Shown piece after piece: positions 11,201 to 23,018 of a stretch of 64,000 nt of DNA; position 1 is the first letter of the stretch, and each line of letters opens with the position of its first letter. The position numbers were made by a program, and so were the translations under genes. The DNA is taken from contig JAHLKG010000004.1 in NCBI GenBank assembly GCA_025526995.1, positions 744,001 through 808,000 on the forward strand. Direction: 5' to 3'. The DNA is from Powellomyces hirtus (taxonomy: Eukaryota; Chytridiomycota; Chytridiomycetes; Spizellomycetales; Powellomycetaceae). The notes under the pieces are model-generated. The model saw only the letters and a list, made by a program, of their open reading frames with translations, made no database searches and had not been told where the DNA came from.

Positions 11201-12134
11201 TCGACCGGCCCGCAGGATATCCGACAAGAACGAACCATGTTCCTGTTCAATGATATTTTGGTGTGCACGGCTGATGTTGGTACCTCAGAGACCAAAACTT
11301 TCAAATTTGCCTGGGCTCTGCCTATCGCTGACATGATTTCGGTATTTGAAGGTGGTACGTACTCACAGCGCATTCTGTGTGTTGTCAGTATTTGACATCT
11401 TGCCACCTTCACATCAACAGAGGCTGATCAAAGCATCAAGGTGTCTTGGAAACACGGCATCAGCTGGGGTGTAAAAATGTAAGGCCTCTCACCTGTTTAT
11501 GTCAACCAGGCAACGAGATTCTCATGTCAATGCCCGGACACAAAGATTATACGGAACTTCGGTTGAGGATCATAAGCTCTGGTTCCATACTCTAGCGCAT
11601 TCACTAAGGAATATTGCAAAGCTACCCCGCCGATCGTCTTTGCAGGGTGCGGGGCTCATCCTGCCTCCAACTGACAATGTGAGCCCACTGGTCCTGTATG
11701 TTTTGGGCTTCTCAAATATTTACTCGCAGTGTTTACAGCAAATTCCGGCCCGCACAAAGACGTTGCAAACAATAAACCGCACTATACAAAAGCTCGAATC
11801 GGACATCCAGCAAGAGACGAAAGTCATCCATGGGATTACTGTTCTGGAGTCTTTAGTTAATCATCGAGACCGAGATACCGATAATGGCTGGATTGGAAAG
11901 CTCAACGAGAAAATGAATGGGAAGTCGATTGGTCGACAAAAGGAGGACAGCCAGCGGAAACTGGGTTCCTTGAAGATTGAGGTTTCGAGGTACTATGCTC
12001 TGTAGATACTATTTAATCGCTTCATCGTTATGTTGGGATTACTGACAGGACTTGATATGTTTTCTTATTACAGACAAAATGCACTGAAGCAGCAGTTTGA
12101 GGTGTCTTCAGGCAGTCTCGTTCGCATACGATGA
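8244..12134 (+). CDS. Rho guanine-nucleotide exchange factor (IQ, DH, PH)
   Basis: Exchange factor expected to activate a Rho/Cdc42-type GTPase at the cell cortex. A long first exon (ATG at 8244 or 8262, to about 9917) encodes a Ser-rich region with a coiled coil (about 9410-9530). An IQ-like calmodulin site, FQTCWRGYVARQSFKR, is followed at once by the DH domain (MIVNEMLDTEASYVKGL, then SPLITRQDFDSIF, NERKKRHGMMKQMQDSL). The DH signature SDLLISPVQRPPRYLLMLKE lies near 10785-10840. A PH domain follows (ERTMFLFNDILVCTADV, then WALPIADMISVFEG). At least seven short introns split the DH and PH parts. The stop is TGA at 12132-12134 after a last small exon. N-terminal exons upstream of 8168 cannot be excluded. 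No specific orthologue name is claimed. Confidence 0.85.
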
Positions 12135-12335
12135 TATCTTGTTTGAGATCTTGAGGTCACAGTAATATTTCTGTTTTTGGGGCATTTAGCGGTATAGTTT
12201 CTATCGACTTTCTATTTTAACATAGCGCTTGGCGGGGAAAGAGAGGGATGCGTGTAGTTTAAAGTGTATATAATAGATCTCAAGAGGATAGCATGACTAC
12301 CATTGTAATCACTTTGGCGCCTCATTACACTTCCG

Positions 12336-13706
12336 CTACAGTGGCAGTGCGAACGCTCTGTACAGATCCGCAACTAGGTAAAGCGATCCGCATAAGACGA
12401 CCAAGTCGGTATTCTGATCACCGCAGCCATCGTTGGTGCTCACAATCCGCCGAAAGCATTCTCTGACGCCCTCAGAGACAGCTATGCAACGCACACCCCC
12501 GAACGCCTTTGATATGGTCGCAACAAGGTTTATTGCAGGAACGCAGTTGATCCAGGGCATCTGATCTGGCTGCGAAAATACGGTTGCGTACACCGAGTCT
12601 CCAGCGTGCAGCAAGTACTTTAAGACATCCGGAATGTCCTTTCCTACCGTAAAAGCCATAACCCAAGTTACGTTGCGATTCGGGTTCCGAATTGAATGGA
12701 CAAAGTCGCCAAGGGCTCGGGCTGCAGGTGCGTTGTGGGCGCCGTCTACAAGCACACGCCTTGGCGGCGATGTTGGACTTGGTCCAATGGGAAGATCTGT
12801 CCATTCTAACCGCCCTGGCCATCGAACCTGCGGAAGAGCTGCTTGTATCACCGAAGCTGTAACAGAGAACCGCCCGGGGGTGACTTTCGTCAGCGCTTCC
12901 ACTGCCTTGATGGCCGTGGCCGCATTTTCGAGCTGGAACTGTCCCAGAAGCGGTAAGAGAGTTTGCTCCTTTTCGCCGTAGTAAGTGTACTCCACGAGCC
13001 GAGCCATCGTCGCATTGGTCGTTACATTGTCCTTGTCCACCGGCATGGCCAGAACCGGATCTACATCATACACCGGACAGTCGACCTCTTTGGCCCGATC
13101 AGCAAGAACCGCACGAACCACTGGGTTGTCTTGACGTCCGAAGACTGCGGCGCCCACGCCACGACGCATGATGCCGGCCTTTTCCTTTGCGATCGCCCCC
13201 AGGGACCCGCCGAGGAGCGCTACGTGGTCAAGCCCGATCGCCGTGAACACGCACACAGCTGGTGGTGCGCATGCCGTCGTTGCATCCAGTCGCCCGCCCA
13301 CCCCAACTTCCACCACCGCAATCTCCACTCCAGCGTTTCGGAACATTACGAAAGCCGTTGTGGTCTGCAGCTCAAACGCGCTGCACCCAACCCCGTTATC
13401 CAAATCTACTTGCGACACGGAACGGTACGTGTCGGCGTAGGCGTCTGCCGGAACAACAACTCTGTCTATTCGTACACCATCGTGTGTGGCCACCAAGTGT
13501 GGCGAGTTGAATCGGCCGGTTTTATATCCGGCGCACCCCAGAATCTGGTCTATCATGGCGCTCACGGACCCTTTCCCATTTGTCCCGGCCACCTGCACCA
13601 CGCAGAAGTGCTGTTCCGGCGACTGAAGAAGCTTCAGCAGGCTTTGAATACGGGCAAGGCCCAGATTTATGCCCGGGCTCGCTGAAGAGGATGTGGGCCC
13701 GGACAT
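12336..13706 (-). CDS. FOL3: Dihydrofolate synthase / folylpolyglutamate synthase (Mur ligase family)
   Basis: ATP-dependent ligase joining glutamate to dihydropteroate (dihydrofolate synthase) or to folates. Single exon, about 456 residues from the ATG at 13706, close to the family's usual length. The P-loop QVAGTNGKGSVSAMI near the N-terminus, FNSPHL, VEVGVGGRLDATTA, the IGLDH metal site, KEKAGIM and the late DGAHNAPA motif are all present in order. The frame is open upstream of this ATG but only with non-ATG codons, so 13706 is preferred. Mitochondrial-type FPGS proteins are usually longer, which favours the FOL3-like synthase, but the two activities cannot be separated by sight. It is divergent from the FAR1-type gene, with a 204-bp shared promoter. 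Confidence 0.9.
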   Translation of the reverse strand: MSGPTSSSASPGINLGLARIQSLLKLLQSPEQHFCVVQVAGTNGKGSVSAMIDQILGCAGYKTGRFNSPHLVATHDGVRIDRVVVPADAYADTYRSVSQVDLDNGVGCSAFELQTTTAFVMFRNAGVEIAVVEVGVGGRLDATTACAPPAVCVFTAIGLDHVALLGGSLGAIAKEKAGIMRRGVGAAVFGRQDNPVVRAVLADRAKEVDCPVYDVDPVLAMPVDKDNVTTNATMARLVEYTYYGEKEQTLLPLLGQFQLENAATAIKAVEALTKVTPGRFSVTASVIQAALPQVRWPGRLEWTDLPIGPSPTSPPRRVLVDGAHNAPAARALGDFVHSIRNPNRNVTWVMAFTVGKDIPDVLKYLLHAGDSVYATVFSQPDQMPWINCVPAINLVATISKAFGGVRCIAVSEGVRECFRRIVSTNDGCGDQNTDLVVLCGSLYLVADLYRAFALPL

Positions 13707-13910
13707 GGAGAGGCTGTGCAGGAGGTGCAGGAATTTCTTGGAGATACCCAAATACCGTACGGGTATTTTGACGCGTGAGGTTGGTTCTGAACCCCGGTAC
13801 AGATTCTCACATCGCTGGGCAACACCGTTCTCCGCCCATAGTCTTTATGCCATTTCAAACAACAAACTGACGACTTACCCTCAAAAAACAGCTGCCTCTG
13901 ACGAGCGCTT

Positions 13911-14621
13911 ATGGTCGAGGCGCCGGCAAAGTGTCAAGAGTGTTACACGTGCCCAACCTGCACTTTACATGCAGCGACTCGCATAGACACTGGAGCACTA
14001 AATGAGGGGCAGAGTAGGGGCGCAGAGATCGGAGCTGAACATGCGCGGGAAAGCGGTACCCAGCTCACAGTTCCAGACTGCTCTGGGGACTTTGAAACGA
14101 AGGACGAGTTGCTTGCTTTCGCCCATGAGTTTGCAAAAAGGCACGGCTTCGGGCTGTCCATTCGAAATGGCCACAAAACCCGATTCTATCTGCGATGCAA
14201 GCGAGGCGGGGATCCACCGACTCGATCAGAAGGACCGGAAGACGCAACCCCCAAGCGAAATCGCACCTCTCTAAAATGTGGCTGTAAATATCGCCTTTAT
14301 GCCAGTTTTGGACGAGGAGGGACGAATGGATGGCACCTTCAAACATCGGAAGAGGAGCACAATCACGATTTTTCGCCACCTGTGGCTTTTCACACGTACC
14401 GACAATTCAACGACGAACAGCAGGCTTATCTCCGGGCAAATATGGGCCTGAAGCCTCGGGATTTGGCTGCTCTTTTTCGGCAAGTATTCCCAGATCATCC
14501 ATTCATTGATACGGATCTCCGAAATTTCTTGGACAAAGAAAGGCGGAGAATGAATCTGGCGGTAGCGACTGATTCTGTCGCAGATGCTATGGCAGCTTCC
14601 CTGGTATCTGGGGATGTCTAA
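13911..14621 (+). CDS. FAR1-type (MULE-derived) DNA-binding domain protein
   Basis: Single exon of 236 residues. The middle part has the FAR1/WRKY-GCM1 zinc-binding layout: DELLAFAHEFAKRHGFGLSI, then YLRCKRGG, CGCKYRLYA, W near HLQTSEEE, and the closing HNH (EEEHNHDFSP). That gives a C-x(n)-C...H-x-H set as in FAR1 proteins and Mutator-like transposases. After it comes a short helical region (YLRANMGLKPRDLAALFRQV) like the spacer before a MULE transposase core. No DDE transposase core follows, no terminal inverted repeats were seen, and the gene ends cleanly. So this is probably a domesticated DNA-binding factor rather than an active element. The N-terminus has CQECYTCPTC, possibly an extra metal site. 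Target genes are unknown. Confidence 0.75.
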   Translation: MVEAPAKCQECYTCPTCTLHAATRIDTGALNEGQSRGAEIGAEHARESGTQLTVPDCSGDFETKDELLAFAHEFAKRHGFGLSIRNGHKTRFYLRCKRGGDPPTRSEGPEDATPKRNRTSLKCGCKYRLYASFGRGGTNGWHLQTSEEEHNHDFSPPVAFHTYRQFNDEQQAYLRANMGLKPRDLAALFRQVFPDHPFIDTDLRNFLDKERRRMNLAVATDSVADAMAASLVSGDV

Positions 14622-15825
14622 TGTTTATGCGTCCCTTCTGTATATATGTGTAAATTGAATGAACTGTATACTTCAAAGTCTCTGTTTTGACAAAGTCCGT
14701 AGATTTCAAAGTCTGCTCAGCCTGTTCATACATTGCGTTACCGCTACAATGCAGGATTCTCGATCTGCGGGCCGACCCTAGTGCGACGGAACATCTGTTT
14801 CGGGTCACAGCGTCCACCATTAACAGCCACATGTATTCATTCGGAGGTCAGGAGCACCAGCCCGCATGCGCCGGAATTCTCTGTGGCATCCTCATGACAT
14901 GAGCTGGAAGCGTACCTCTTACACGAAGAACTAATGAAGTCAAAAACGAGTGAGAATTCATATGCCAGTAAGGCGCAATGTGTCTCCTATTCTCAGAATC
15001 CCCTTTCAGAAGGGCATCGAACTATGCGGGGAACGAAGGGCGAGGAGGAGAGAAGAGGTAACTTCCGGACAACAAGCTAGTCAATCCATGACAGCACCAG
15101 CGCTTTCTTCTGACTTCATTGCAACGTGCACCGCCGGATAGATCAAATTTGAATTCAACTACCAAACAGTCGTGCGCGTAATTAGCTTCCCGTTGAAGGA
15201 TGAAGTAAACTGGGGGCATTCGTGAGAGACATGAAACTCCAAAAGTCGCCTGCATCTGATGTGGTTGTACGATGGATTGGGAGCGACCGTGTCTGTTTGC
15301 GGCGGATGCACTGGAACTGCAAAAACTGGGCCAAAGGGTGTAGCATCCAAAGGGCAGGGCTTCATCAAGAGAACTTTTGAAAACTTCAACCGAACAATCA
15401 TTCTACTACAACTAGCTACCCGGAATGCTTTCGCAACCCCGCAACTGTGAACATTCAATGAAGTTTGTCGCCCAATGTTTGTCTTTGCATTCTAAAGAGT
15501 GATTCAAATTATTGAGCCTCGTCAGTGCTTCTTTTCTGATGTTGGATGAGAATTGCTTCCAGAGAAGCTGGTACGCTCTATCTATTTGGAGTAGAGAGTC
15601 GGATGCAGTTCCCAGAGGTAGAGACTTCATGTTTACATTTTTGATAAATAGCCTCCTGGAGCAATATGATACTCTATTCTGGCATCAAAAGGTGTCGCAC
15701 TGAATTGCCCTACTTGGGGGGAACCAGACGCGTCGCGGCCTGAATCTGATTTACAGTAGGATGTCATTATTGTTGCTGTCCACCTGAGAACTCCATTCTC
15801 AAAAACGTAGAATACACATTTAAAG
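14622..15825. other. Intergenic, no gene recognised
   Basis: About 1.2 kb between the FAR1-type gene and CSN2. The longest open frames (under 100 codons on either strand) show no family motif, no ATG-plus-splice continuity and no repeats. It presumably contains the 3' end of the first gene and the CSN2 promoter. Confidence 0.5.
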
Positions 15826-18072
15826 ATGTCTGACATGGACGACGATGACTTTATGGTACGTATGCCTTCCAGAGGCAGTTTTGCCACCAGGAACGCTGAA
15901 CGTTTTCTCTCGGTCAGCATGAGGATGACGAAGAAGACTTTGACTTTGACTACGAGGACGAAGACGAGGAAGAACCAGACGCTGATCTTGAGAATAAATA
16001 TTATAATGCGAAAGGCAAGAACCCGTCGGTCCACTAGCTGTAATGGTACCGAAGGCTGACATTTGTTCCTCAGGACACAAGGAAGATGATCCTGAAACGG
16101 CTTTGAAAGAATTTCGGGCAGTGGTCGATGCAGAGGAAGAAAAGGGTGACTGGTAACGTACCTATTTACCGCAAGCTGCAAGATGGGTGATTGACTGGTT
16201 CTCCACGTGAAGGGGATTCAAGGCGCTAAAGCAAATGGTCAAACTTTCCTTCAAACACAACAACTACCAAGCGGTATGTTTGCTATTGCTACCCAAACTC
16301 TTACGACTCGTTCATCAATCAATTCTGAACTGTGATGTGTTGACGAGATCAGACTCTGGAACAATATAAGGAGCTGATAACGTACATCAAGAGTGCTGTG
16401 ACCCGAAACTACAGCGAGAAAAGCATCAACAACATTTTGGATCATGTTTCCACATCGCAAGACATGGCCTTCTTGGAGAATTTCTACTCTGTGACATTGG
16501 AAGCTTTGGAGGAAGCCAAGAACGAGGTAACATTACCACAGGCGAAGTCATGGGAGACCACGGCGCTTATGTCTCATGACCGTTGGATTTTAGCGACTGT
16601 GGACAAAGACAAATTTGAAGCTTGCCAAACTCTGGTTGGATAGGCATGAGTATACAAGACTCAACAAAGTAATGCCACAGATCCCGTCACTGTTATCACA
16701 GAAATTGTGTTCTGACGGTCATCTGCTTTCTTCCGAAACTCAGATCTTGCGACAATTGCATCAGTCTTGTCAGAATGATGATGGAACAGATGACCAGAAA
16801 AAGGGCACACTTCTCCTCGAAATTTTTGCCCTGGAGATTCAAATGTACACAGAAACAAAGAACAACAAGAAGCTAAAAGTAAAGGATGACCCTGAGCGAA
16901 CGATGTGCACAGCTCCATCGCTTACTTTGTTATAGGTCCTGTATCAGCAATGTCTTCATGTGAAGTCTGCCATTCCACATCCTCGCATCATGGGTGCGTT
17001 ACCTGGACGCGGGGGGGGGGGGGAGTAGAACAATTGTCTCAGCAATAGGGGCTGACGCATTATTCATCTTAGGTGTCATTCGGGAATGCGGTGGCAAAAT
17101 GCATATGGGGGAGAGTATGTGCGAGAGCTACTTGAACCCATCATCGGCCCATAGTCTGACTGGCGACGATACTTGCAGAGGAATGGGAGCGAGCACAAAC
17201 CGATTTCTTCGAAGCGTTCAAGAACTATGACGAAGCTGGGGACCCTCAGCGAATACAATGCCTGAAGTGAGTCGATGGCCGGCGTTTCTCGTATAAAAGG
17301 AGTCGTGAGGAAGCTAAAAGATACACGCCTGTGCATCAACGTCACACAGATATCTAGTTCTTGCCAACATGTTGATGGAGTCGGAAATCAATCCCTTTGA
17401 CTCACAAGAAACAAAACCGTAAGGATCTCCTCCGGTCCCTGGGTTGCATCTTGGGACGAAGTGACTAATCACGATCATTGCAGATACAAGAACGATCCGC
17501 AGATAGTAGCTATGACCGACATGGTCAACGCATATCAGCGAAAACAGCTTCCGGAAGTTGAAGAGATTCTTCGAACAAACAAAGCGACCATCCTTGGGGA
17601 TCCATTCATTCGCACATACATCGACGACGTATTGCAGAACATTCGTACACAGGTCCTGATTGCTCTCATCCGGCCGTACACCAGGATCGAAATCGGCTTT
17701 GTGTCAAAGGTACGTGAAACGATACCATCTTAGTCTTGCCGTCCCCACTTTTTTCGCGCAATCTTCTCAAGTGTTGCCCTTGTCTGCACCCTCAATAGCA
17801 ACTGAACATCTCATCGAGTGAGGTTGAGGATCTCCTTGTTAACCTCATCTTGGATAACAAGGTTGATGGCCGGATAGATCAGGTCAATCAGAGACTGGAA
17901 CTCCACTCGCAGTACGTACTTTGCTATTCCATCCATTACATGAGATCCTTCTAACAAAGCGATGTTTTCATTTAGCTCTAGCGATACTATACACTACAAC
18001 GCGCTCGACAAATGGTCAACAAACGTTGGGAGCCTGTTCAATTCCTGCATACAGAAGATCGTCACCGTGTAG
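15826..18072 (+). CDS. CSN2: COP9 signalosome subunit 2 (CSN2)
   Basis: PCI-domain subunit of the COP9 signalosome, which removes NEDD8 from cullins; CSN2 contacts the cullin. About ten or more exons, starting 15826-15855, 15918-16014 and 16074-16152. The N-terminus is highly acidic ([23 protein letters not shown]) as in all CSN2. Then come [108 protein letters not shown] and the PCI end [20 protein letters not shown]. The stop is TAG at 18070-18072. The second intron (16015-16073) uses a GC donor. Another intron holds a 13-G run at 17011-17023. Confidence 0.93.
16015..16073 (+). other. GC-AG intron in CSN2
   Basis: Between ...YYNAK and GHKEDDPE the exon ends AAAG and the intron begins GCAAGA and ends TTCCTCAG. 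No GT donor nearby keeps the frame: GTCCAC (phase 0) and GTCGGT (phase 2) both fail, and a stop precedes GTACCG. The AG|GCAAG context is the strong consensus known for GC-AG introns. Length 59 nt. Confidence 0.75.
17011..17023 (+). repeat. 13-G homopolymer in a CSN2 intron
   Basis: A run of 13 consecutive G lies a few bases after a GTGCGT donor inside a CSN2 intron. A second run of exactly 13 G is at 63575-63587. Such runs are prone to length error in sequencing and can form G-quadruplexes. Confidence 0.8.
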
Positions 18073-18231
18073 ATTCCAATTCTGTCTCTTTTCATTTTTC
18101 TATCATCCTTAAATACACAGCCAAGTTCTCATTGCTTCGACCCACCATTTCGAACGATTGGGAAAAACTCCAGGCGCATCTCCTAATAATTCTGCAAAAA
18201 CAAGAATAAAACGGATGTAAAGCGCACATCA

Positions 18232-18304
18232 GGGGAATTAGCTCAAATGGTAGAGCGCTCGCTTAGCATGCGAGAGGCACGGGGATCGATACCCCGATTC
18301 TCCA
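18232..18304 (+). tRNA. tRNA-Ala (AGC)
   Basis: 73-nt intronless tRNA. Acceptor GGGGAAT pairs with ATTCTCC (one G-T pair), D arm GCTCAAATGGTAGAGC, anticodon stem CTCGC/GCGAG around TTAGCAT with anticodon AGC, T arm CGGGG-ATCGATA-CCCCG, discriminator A. It sits between the convergent ends of CSN2 and the isoleucyl-tRNA synthetase. Confidence 0.95.
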
Positions 18305-18456
18305 TTTTAGTTTTTTATGGGGAAGCTTTACAGTTTTTGTGCAACGTGGCATTGTGTGAAGTCTGATGATATAATTTGATGAATCTAATAATTTCTCTCA
18401 AGCCAGCCATACATGTAGTTCTGTCATACACATCTATACTAGTATATCGAAACTGT

Positions 18457-21400
18457 TTATGCTTTGACAAGTGACAGCAGGAACTTCGAGTGGGAAATCT
18501 GTACAAAAAGCTCATCAGTCAATTGTGGCATTTGGGACAGGCTCACGTGACATTATCCTACCTCCTGTTCTGCCTCAAAAACGACAGTGGCACCAGCTTT
18601 CCGTGATTCAACGGACTCGATGGTCTGTTTCAGGTTCTTGGCCAGGAACTCCTGCTGTGAGCTCAAGACGTTGGTGAGCTCGTCGTTGGGATCCTGAAGC
18701 ATCTTGTAGTAGTACAGGATATCGTCCGTTGGTTGCAGTTTAGCCTAAAGATATACAACAGATTGAATAACTGCATAAGAAACTGAGTTGGGTCGATGTT
18801 GGTGTTTCCCTGCTGGATTGACAAGTTCACCTCCTTTCGTGATCGCTGGACGCGGTTGATGATCTCACGAGCCATTCCTTCGGCAATCAGACTCTGGTCG
18901 AGCGCAGTGTCCAAGATGACTAAAACGTCGTTTGTCGCGTGCGCATGGTAGCTGCTGCCCGCATCGTCAAAGTAACGGGCGACTTGCAGATCACCTTCTC
19001 CCAACTTGATGCCTCCAATGACAATCTCGTTGGTAGAAACGTATCGCTTGATGTCTTCTTGCGAAACAGCGGCCACACCGTTCTTCACCTTGGACAGGTC
19101 CTTCTTTAATTTCTGACCCAGAATCTTCCAGTCGGGAAGCAATTTGTACTTGATGCCGTACTTCTGCTCCTCAGAAGTGACAGTAACAGTGCGGATGTTG
19201 AGTTCCTCCACGATGTATGATTCCAGAGCCTTGACGTCCGCGTGGAACTGAGGATCAGGGTTCACAATCACAAGTTCGCGCAGTGGCGTCTTGAGCGGCA
19301 GGGTTTTCTGGTCACGGATGAAACGTCCCAAGTCGATAACTGTCTGCATGCGGCCAACTGAGCGCTCCACATCGGCATTGAAGTACTGTTGCTTGGCTTC
19401 GGGGAAAGGCAAGAAGTGGACACTGCGGGTGTCTTCCTTTGATGCGGGCATGCAGGTTTTCAGATTCTGATACATTGTCTCAACGATGAACGGCGTAAAC
19501 GGAGCCTGAAAAAAATGCCAGCATTAGATCAAATGTGACTGAAGATACCTATTTGAACACTATGTACGTACCATCAACTTCGTCAAGGTGAAGAGAACCT
19601 CGAACAGGACGTTCAGCGCACGCACGGCGTCCTCGGGACCGTTGTCCCCCTTCAATCGCTTTCGATTGAAACGAATGTACCAGTTTGTCAACGCGTCAAT
19701 GAGGTTGAGAAGTCGCGGAGTGACAGTGTAAAGCCTGTACGCGGACATTTCCTGCTTTACAAACTCAATCAAGGTTTGGGTTGACGCCAAAATCCACTGG
19801 TCCATGACGTTCTGGTCAGTCTTGAGATCCATGTTCGGCGAGTACACGAAGTCCACGTTGTGTTCCTTCTTCAGCAGAGTGAGCTGAGCAAAGAAGAATC
19901 GGTACGAGTTGTACCATGGCAGGAGGACCTTTGCCACAAGCTCCTTAACACCCTCTTCTCTGAAACGCAGGTTTTCCGCACGCACGGCCGGAGATCCAAC
20001 GACATATAGACGGAGCACATCAGCTCCGTAAGTGTGCATCACATCGTTGGGATCAGGGTAGTTCTTAAGTCGCTTGGACATCTTCTTGCCGTCGCCTGCG
20101 AGAACTAAGCCGTTTACAATAACGTTCTTGAATGGTGGCTTGTCGAACAGGTGAGTCGACAGGACCATCAGCGTGTAGAACCATCCACGAGTCTGATCAA
20201 TGCCTTCGGCAATGAAGTCAGCGGGGAAAGTTGCATCGAATTTCTCCTTGTTCTCAAAAGGATAGTGCTGTTGGGCATACGGCATGCTTCCGCTCTCAAA
20301 CCAGCTATGTTCAGAGAGATAATTAATATAGGCCCCTGTGGGGCCCTAGGACGTTCGGGGCAACCTTCCGGTCAACGTCTAGCTCCACATACCAATCAAA
20401 CACCTCAGGGATTCGGCGGAGGGTGCCCTTGCCTTTCTTTGACGGAATGGTGATGTGATCAATCTTATCACGGTGAATGTCGGTCAACTCCCCACATCCA
20501 GAGAGATCGATCAACTCTTGCACGGATCCAACAGCAACGATTTCCTCGAAATCGTCGCTCACCCACAGGGGGATGGGTGTACCCCAGTATCGGTTGCGGG
20601 AGATGTTCCAATCTCTGGCATTCTCCAGCCAGTTGTGGAATTTCTTCTCCTTGATGGTTTCCGGAACCCTAATCGTGCGGAATGAGTACTTAAGGAAAAT
20701 TATGAGAGGATCACAGGCACATACCAGTAAGTTTCACCGTTGTTCTTCAACAGCTTGTCATTAATGTTAGACACTCTGACAAACCATCCGGGAACAGCTT
20801 TGTAGATGAGTGGGGTGTCGGATCTGCACAAAAACACATCACAAACGTTAGCGACAAGTGTGGCTAAGACTGTGGCTTAAGTATACATAGATGAACATGG
20901 CTCTGGCCTCACCTCCAGCAGAATGGGTAACTGTGAGTAATCTGACGCTGTCGGATCAACCGGCCAGTTTTTTTCAGATCCTTTTGGATCTGCTTGTCGG
21001 CATCCTGATAGATGACCTCACAGATCAGATATTTGCATTTGGAGTAAAGAAGCAAAAGGGAGCCAACCTTGACATAAACTCCAGCGTAATCACGGATTTC
21101 CGCAGTAAAGCATCCAGTGGCGTCGACGGGCATAGGAAGGTCTCCTTCGCCAGTGACAACTCCATGGTTGACCGAGACTCGGTAATCGTCCTCTCCGAAC
21201 GCGGGAGCGCAGTGAACGATACCAGTACCACTGTCTGAAGTGACGTAGGTGTCAACCATCACCTTGAATGCCTTGCCCTTGCGCTGTCGACAAAAGTGTC
21301 AGCAAAGACTGCAAACGTAACCTAGACAGAGGCAGGGACGTACCTCGGCAAAGTAGTCAAACAATGGCTCGTATTCAAGTCCCTTCAGATCATTTCCCTT

Positions 21401-22576
21401 CATGGTCTCCAGAACGGTGAACTTTGCCTTCTTCGGGTCCGGATAAAGGATATCCAGACGAGAGCCCAACAGAATCCATACAGACCCGGTTTCTCCATCT
21501 ACGAGACGTGTGAGTCACGAGCCAGAAAAGATCAATGAAAGCCGCCAATACCTTTGATCTTCACGTAATCAAATTCTGGGTGCACTGTCAAACCCAGGTT
21601 GCTGGGCAATGTCCATGGCGTGGTAGTCCAGGCCAGGAATGAGACCGATGGGTCGCTCACCAGCGGAAAGGAGATAACAACTAGTTACAGATAACAGGGT
21701 AAGCAACACGGGAATAACCCATCGAAGAAGATGGGTATCTCCGTACCAGCAGGATCTGTAACGTCCTTGTAGTTTTGTGAAGCCTCCATGTTGGACAATG
21801 GCGTATGAACCGCGGTAGAGAATGGCATGATCTGCGCACAAAGCGGCCGGAGTCACTAACAGTGACGGATACTCTTGATGGAGAGCACTCAGCGCCCTAC
21901 CTTGAATCCCCGGTAGACTTGGTCTTTGTCCACCAGCTGCTTGAAAACCCACCACACTGACTCCATGAAAGGCAAGTTCATGGTCTTGTAATCGTTCTTG
22001 AAATCAATCCATCGTCCCATTCGCGACACGGTACTCTCCCATTCAGCCGCGTACTTCATGACAATAGCACGGCATTCCGCGTTGTACTTGTCGATACCCA
22101 TGGCCATCACGTCGGCGGGGCTTTTGATGCCGAGCTTTTTGTCAATCTCGTGCTCTACGGGGAGACCATGGGTGTCCCATCCAAATCGACGCTCTACATA
22201 GTGTCCAGTCGAAGCGGCATAACGAGTCACCACATCCTGGTGGGGATATCGCTATTTAGAAAGGTTATGCAATAGGAGAATCATAACGGAGATCTGCACC
22301 TTGATAGTTCCAGCTAGCAAGTGACCATAATGCGGAAGGCCAGTCGCAAATGGAGGACCATCGTAGAAGGAGAACCTCGGGCGTCCCTCCGCAAGTTTCA
22401 AGGAAGTCTGGAATGCATCAATTTCTTTCCAGAACTCCAAAACCTTCTCCTCCTCCTTGGGGAAAGACGGACTCCCGGAGACTTCAATTTAGAAAAGGTA
22501 AAGGTGAGACTCAGGCAATCAGCAACTATCAATTTCTGCGCGCCCAGGCTCAAGTACCCTCGGGGATGGCACTCAT
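18457..22576 (-). CDS. ILS1: Isoleucyl-tRNA synthetase, cytosolic type
   Basis: Charges tRNA-Ile in the cytosol. Reading leftward from the ATG at 22576: a tiny first exon (MSAIPE), then [15 protein letters not shown], the class I signature [10 protein letters not shown] (HIGH motif, HYGH variant), [19 protein letters not shown], the CP1 editing insertion around 20900-21900 (including [20 protein letters not shown]), [18 protein letters not shown], then [13 protein letters not shown] (KMSKS motif as KMSKR), [10 protein letters not shown] and the anticodon-binding part [15 protein letters not shown]. The C-terminal region (about 18570-19475) includes [12 protein letters not shown], as in eukaryotic cytosolic enzymes. 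The last small exon ends FLLSLVKA with TAA at 18457-18459. About a dozen short introns; several introns carry in-frame readthrough, so exact borders need cDNA. No mitochondrial presequence is seen. Confidence 0.93.
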
Positions 22577-23018
22577 TTTGCCTGCTGAAGTGATCTCTTG
22601 GTTGGTGCGCGTATGCAGTAAGTTGTAGCCGACAGTCCTAGAGTCCCTAGCGGTTTTTGATCCGAGCGAGTTCAAGGGAGTGAGTGAAACAGTACGGGTG
22701 TATTTTGCGATAGACAGGATCCTTGACATTCAGCGAAAATGAGAGCTCCTACACCCAGCCAAAACTGACAGCACTCGCAGATCGGAACGATTTCCTTCTG
22801 GGCCGTCAAATTCTGTCGGGTATGACTCACCTGAATCACCACAGTCACGCTTTTAGATTCACGTGACAGATGCGCAGCAGAATATCGAACCAAGCTTACC
22901 TCAGCAGCGCACGTGATTTCCTTAAGATTTACCAGAACGTCCCCCATTTGCGTTTGCTGTTTTGACCATAGATCCGGTCAAATTCGGGTTTCTCATTCAG
23001 AAAGGAAAGCGAAGCATA
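22577..23018. promoter_or_regulatory. Divergent promoter region ILS1 / RPB5
   Basis: A 442-base spacer between two head-to-head housekeeping genes. It contains TCACGTGACAG at about 22859-22869 (an E-box-type CACGTG). No coding sequence was recognised. Confidence 0.45.
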
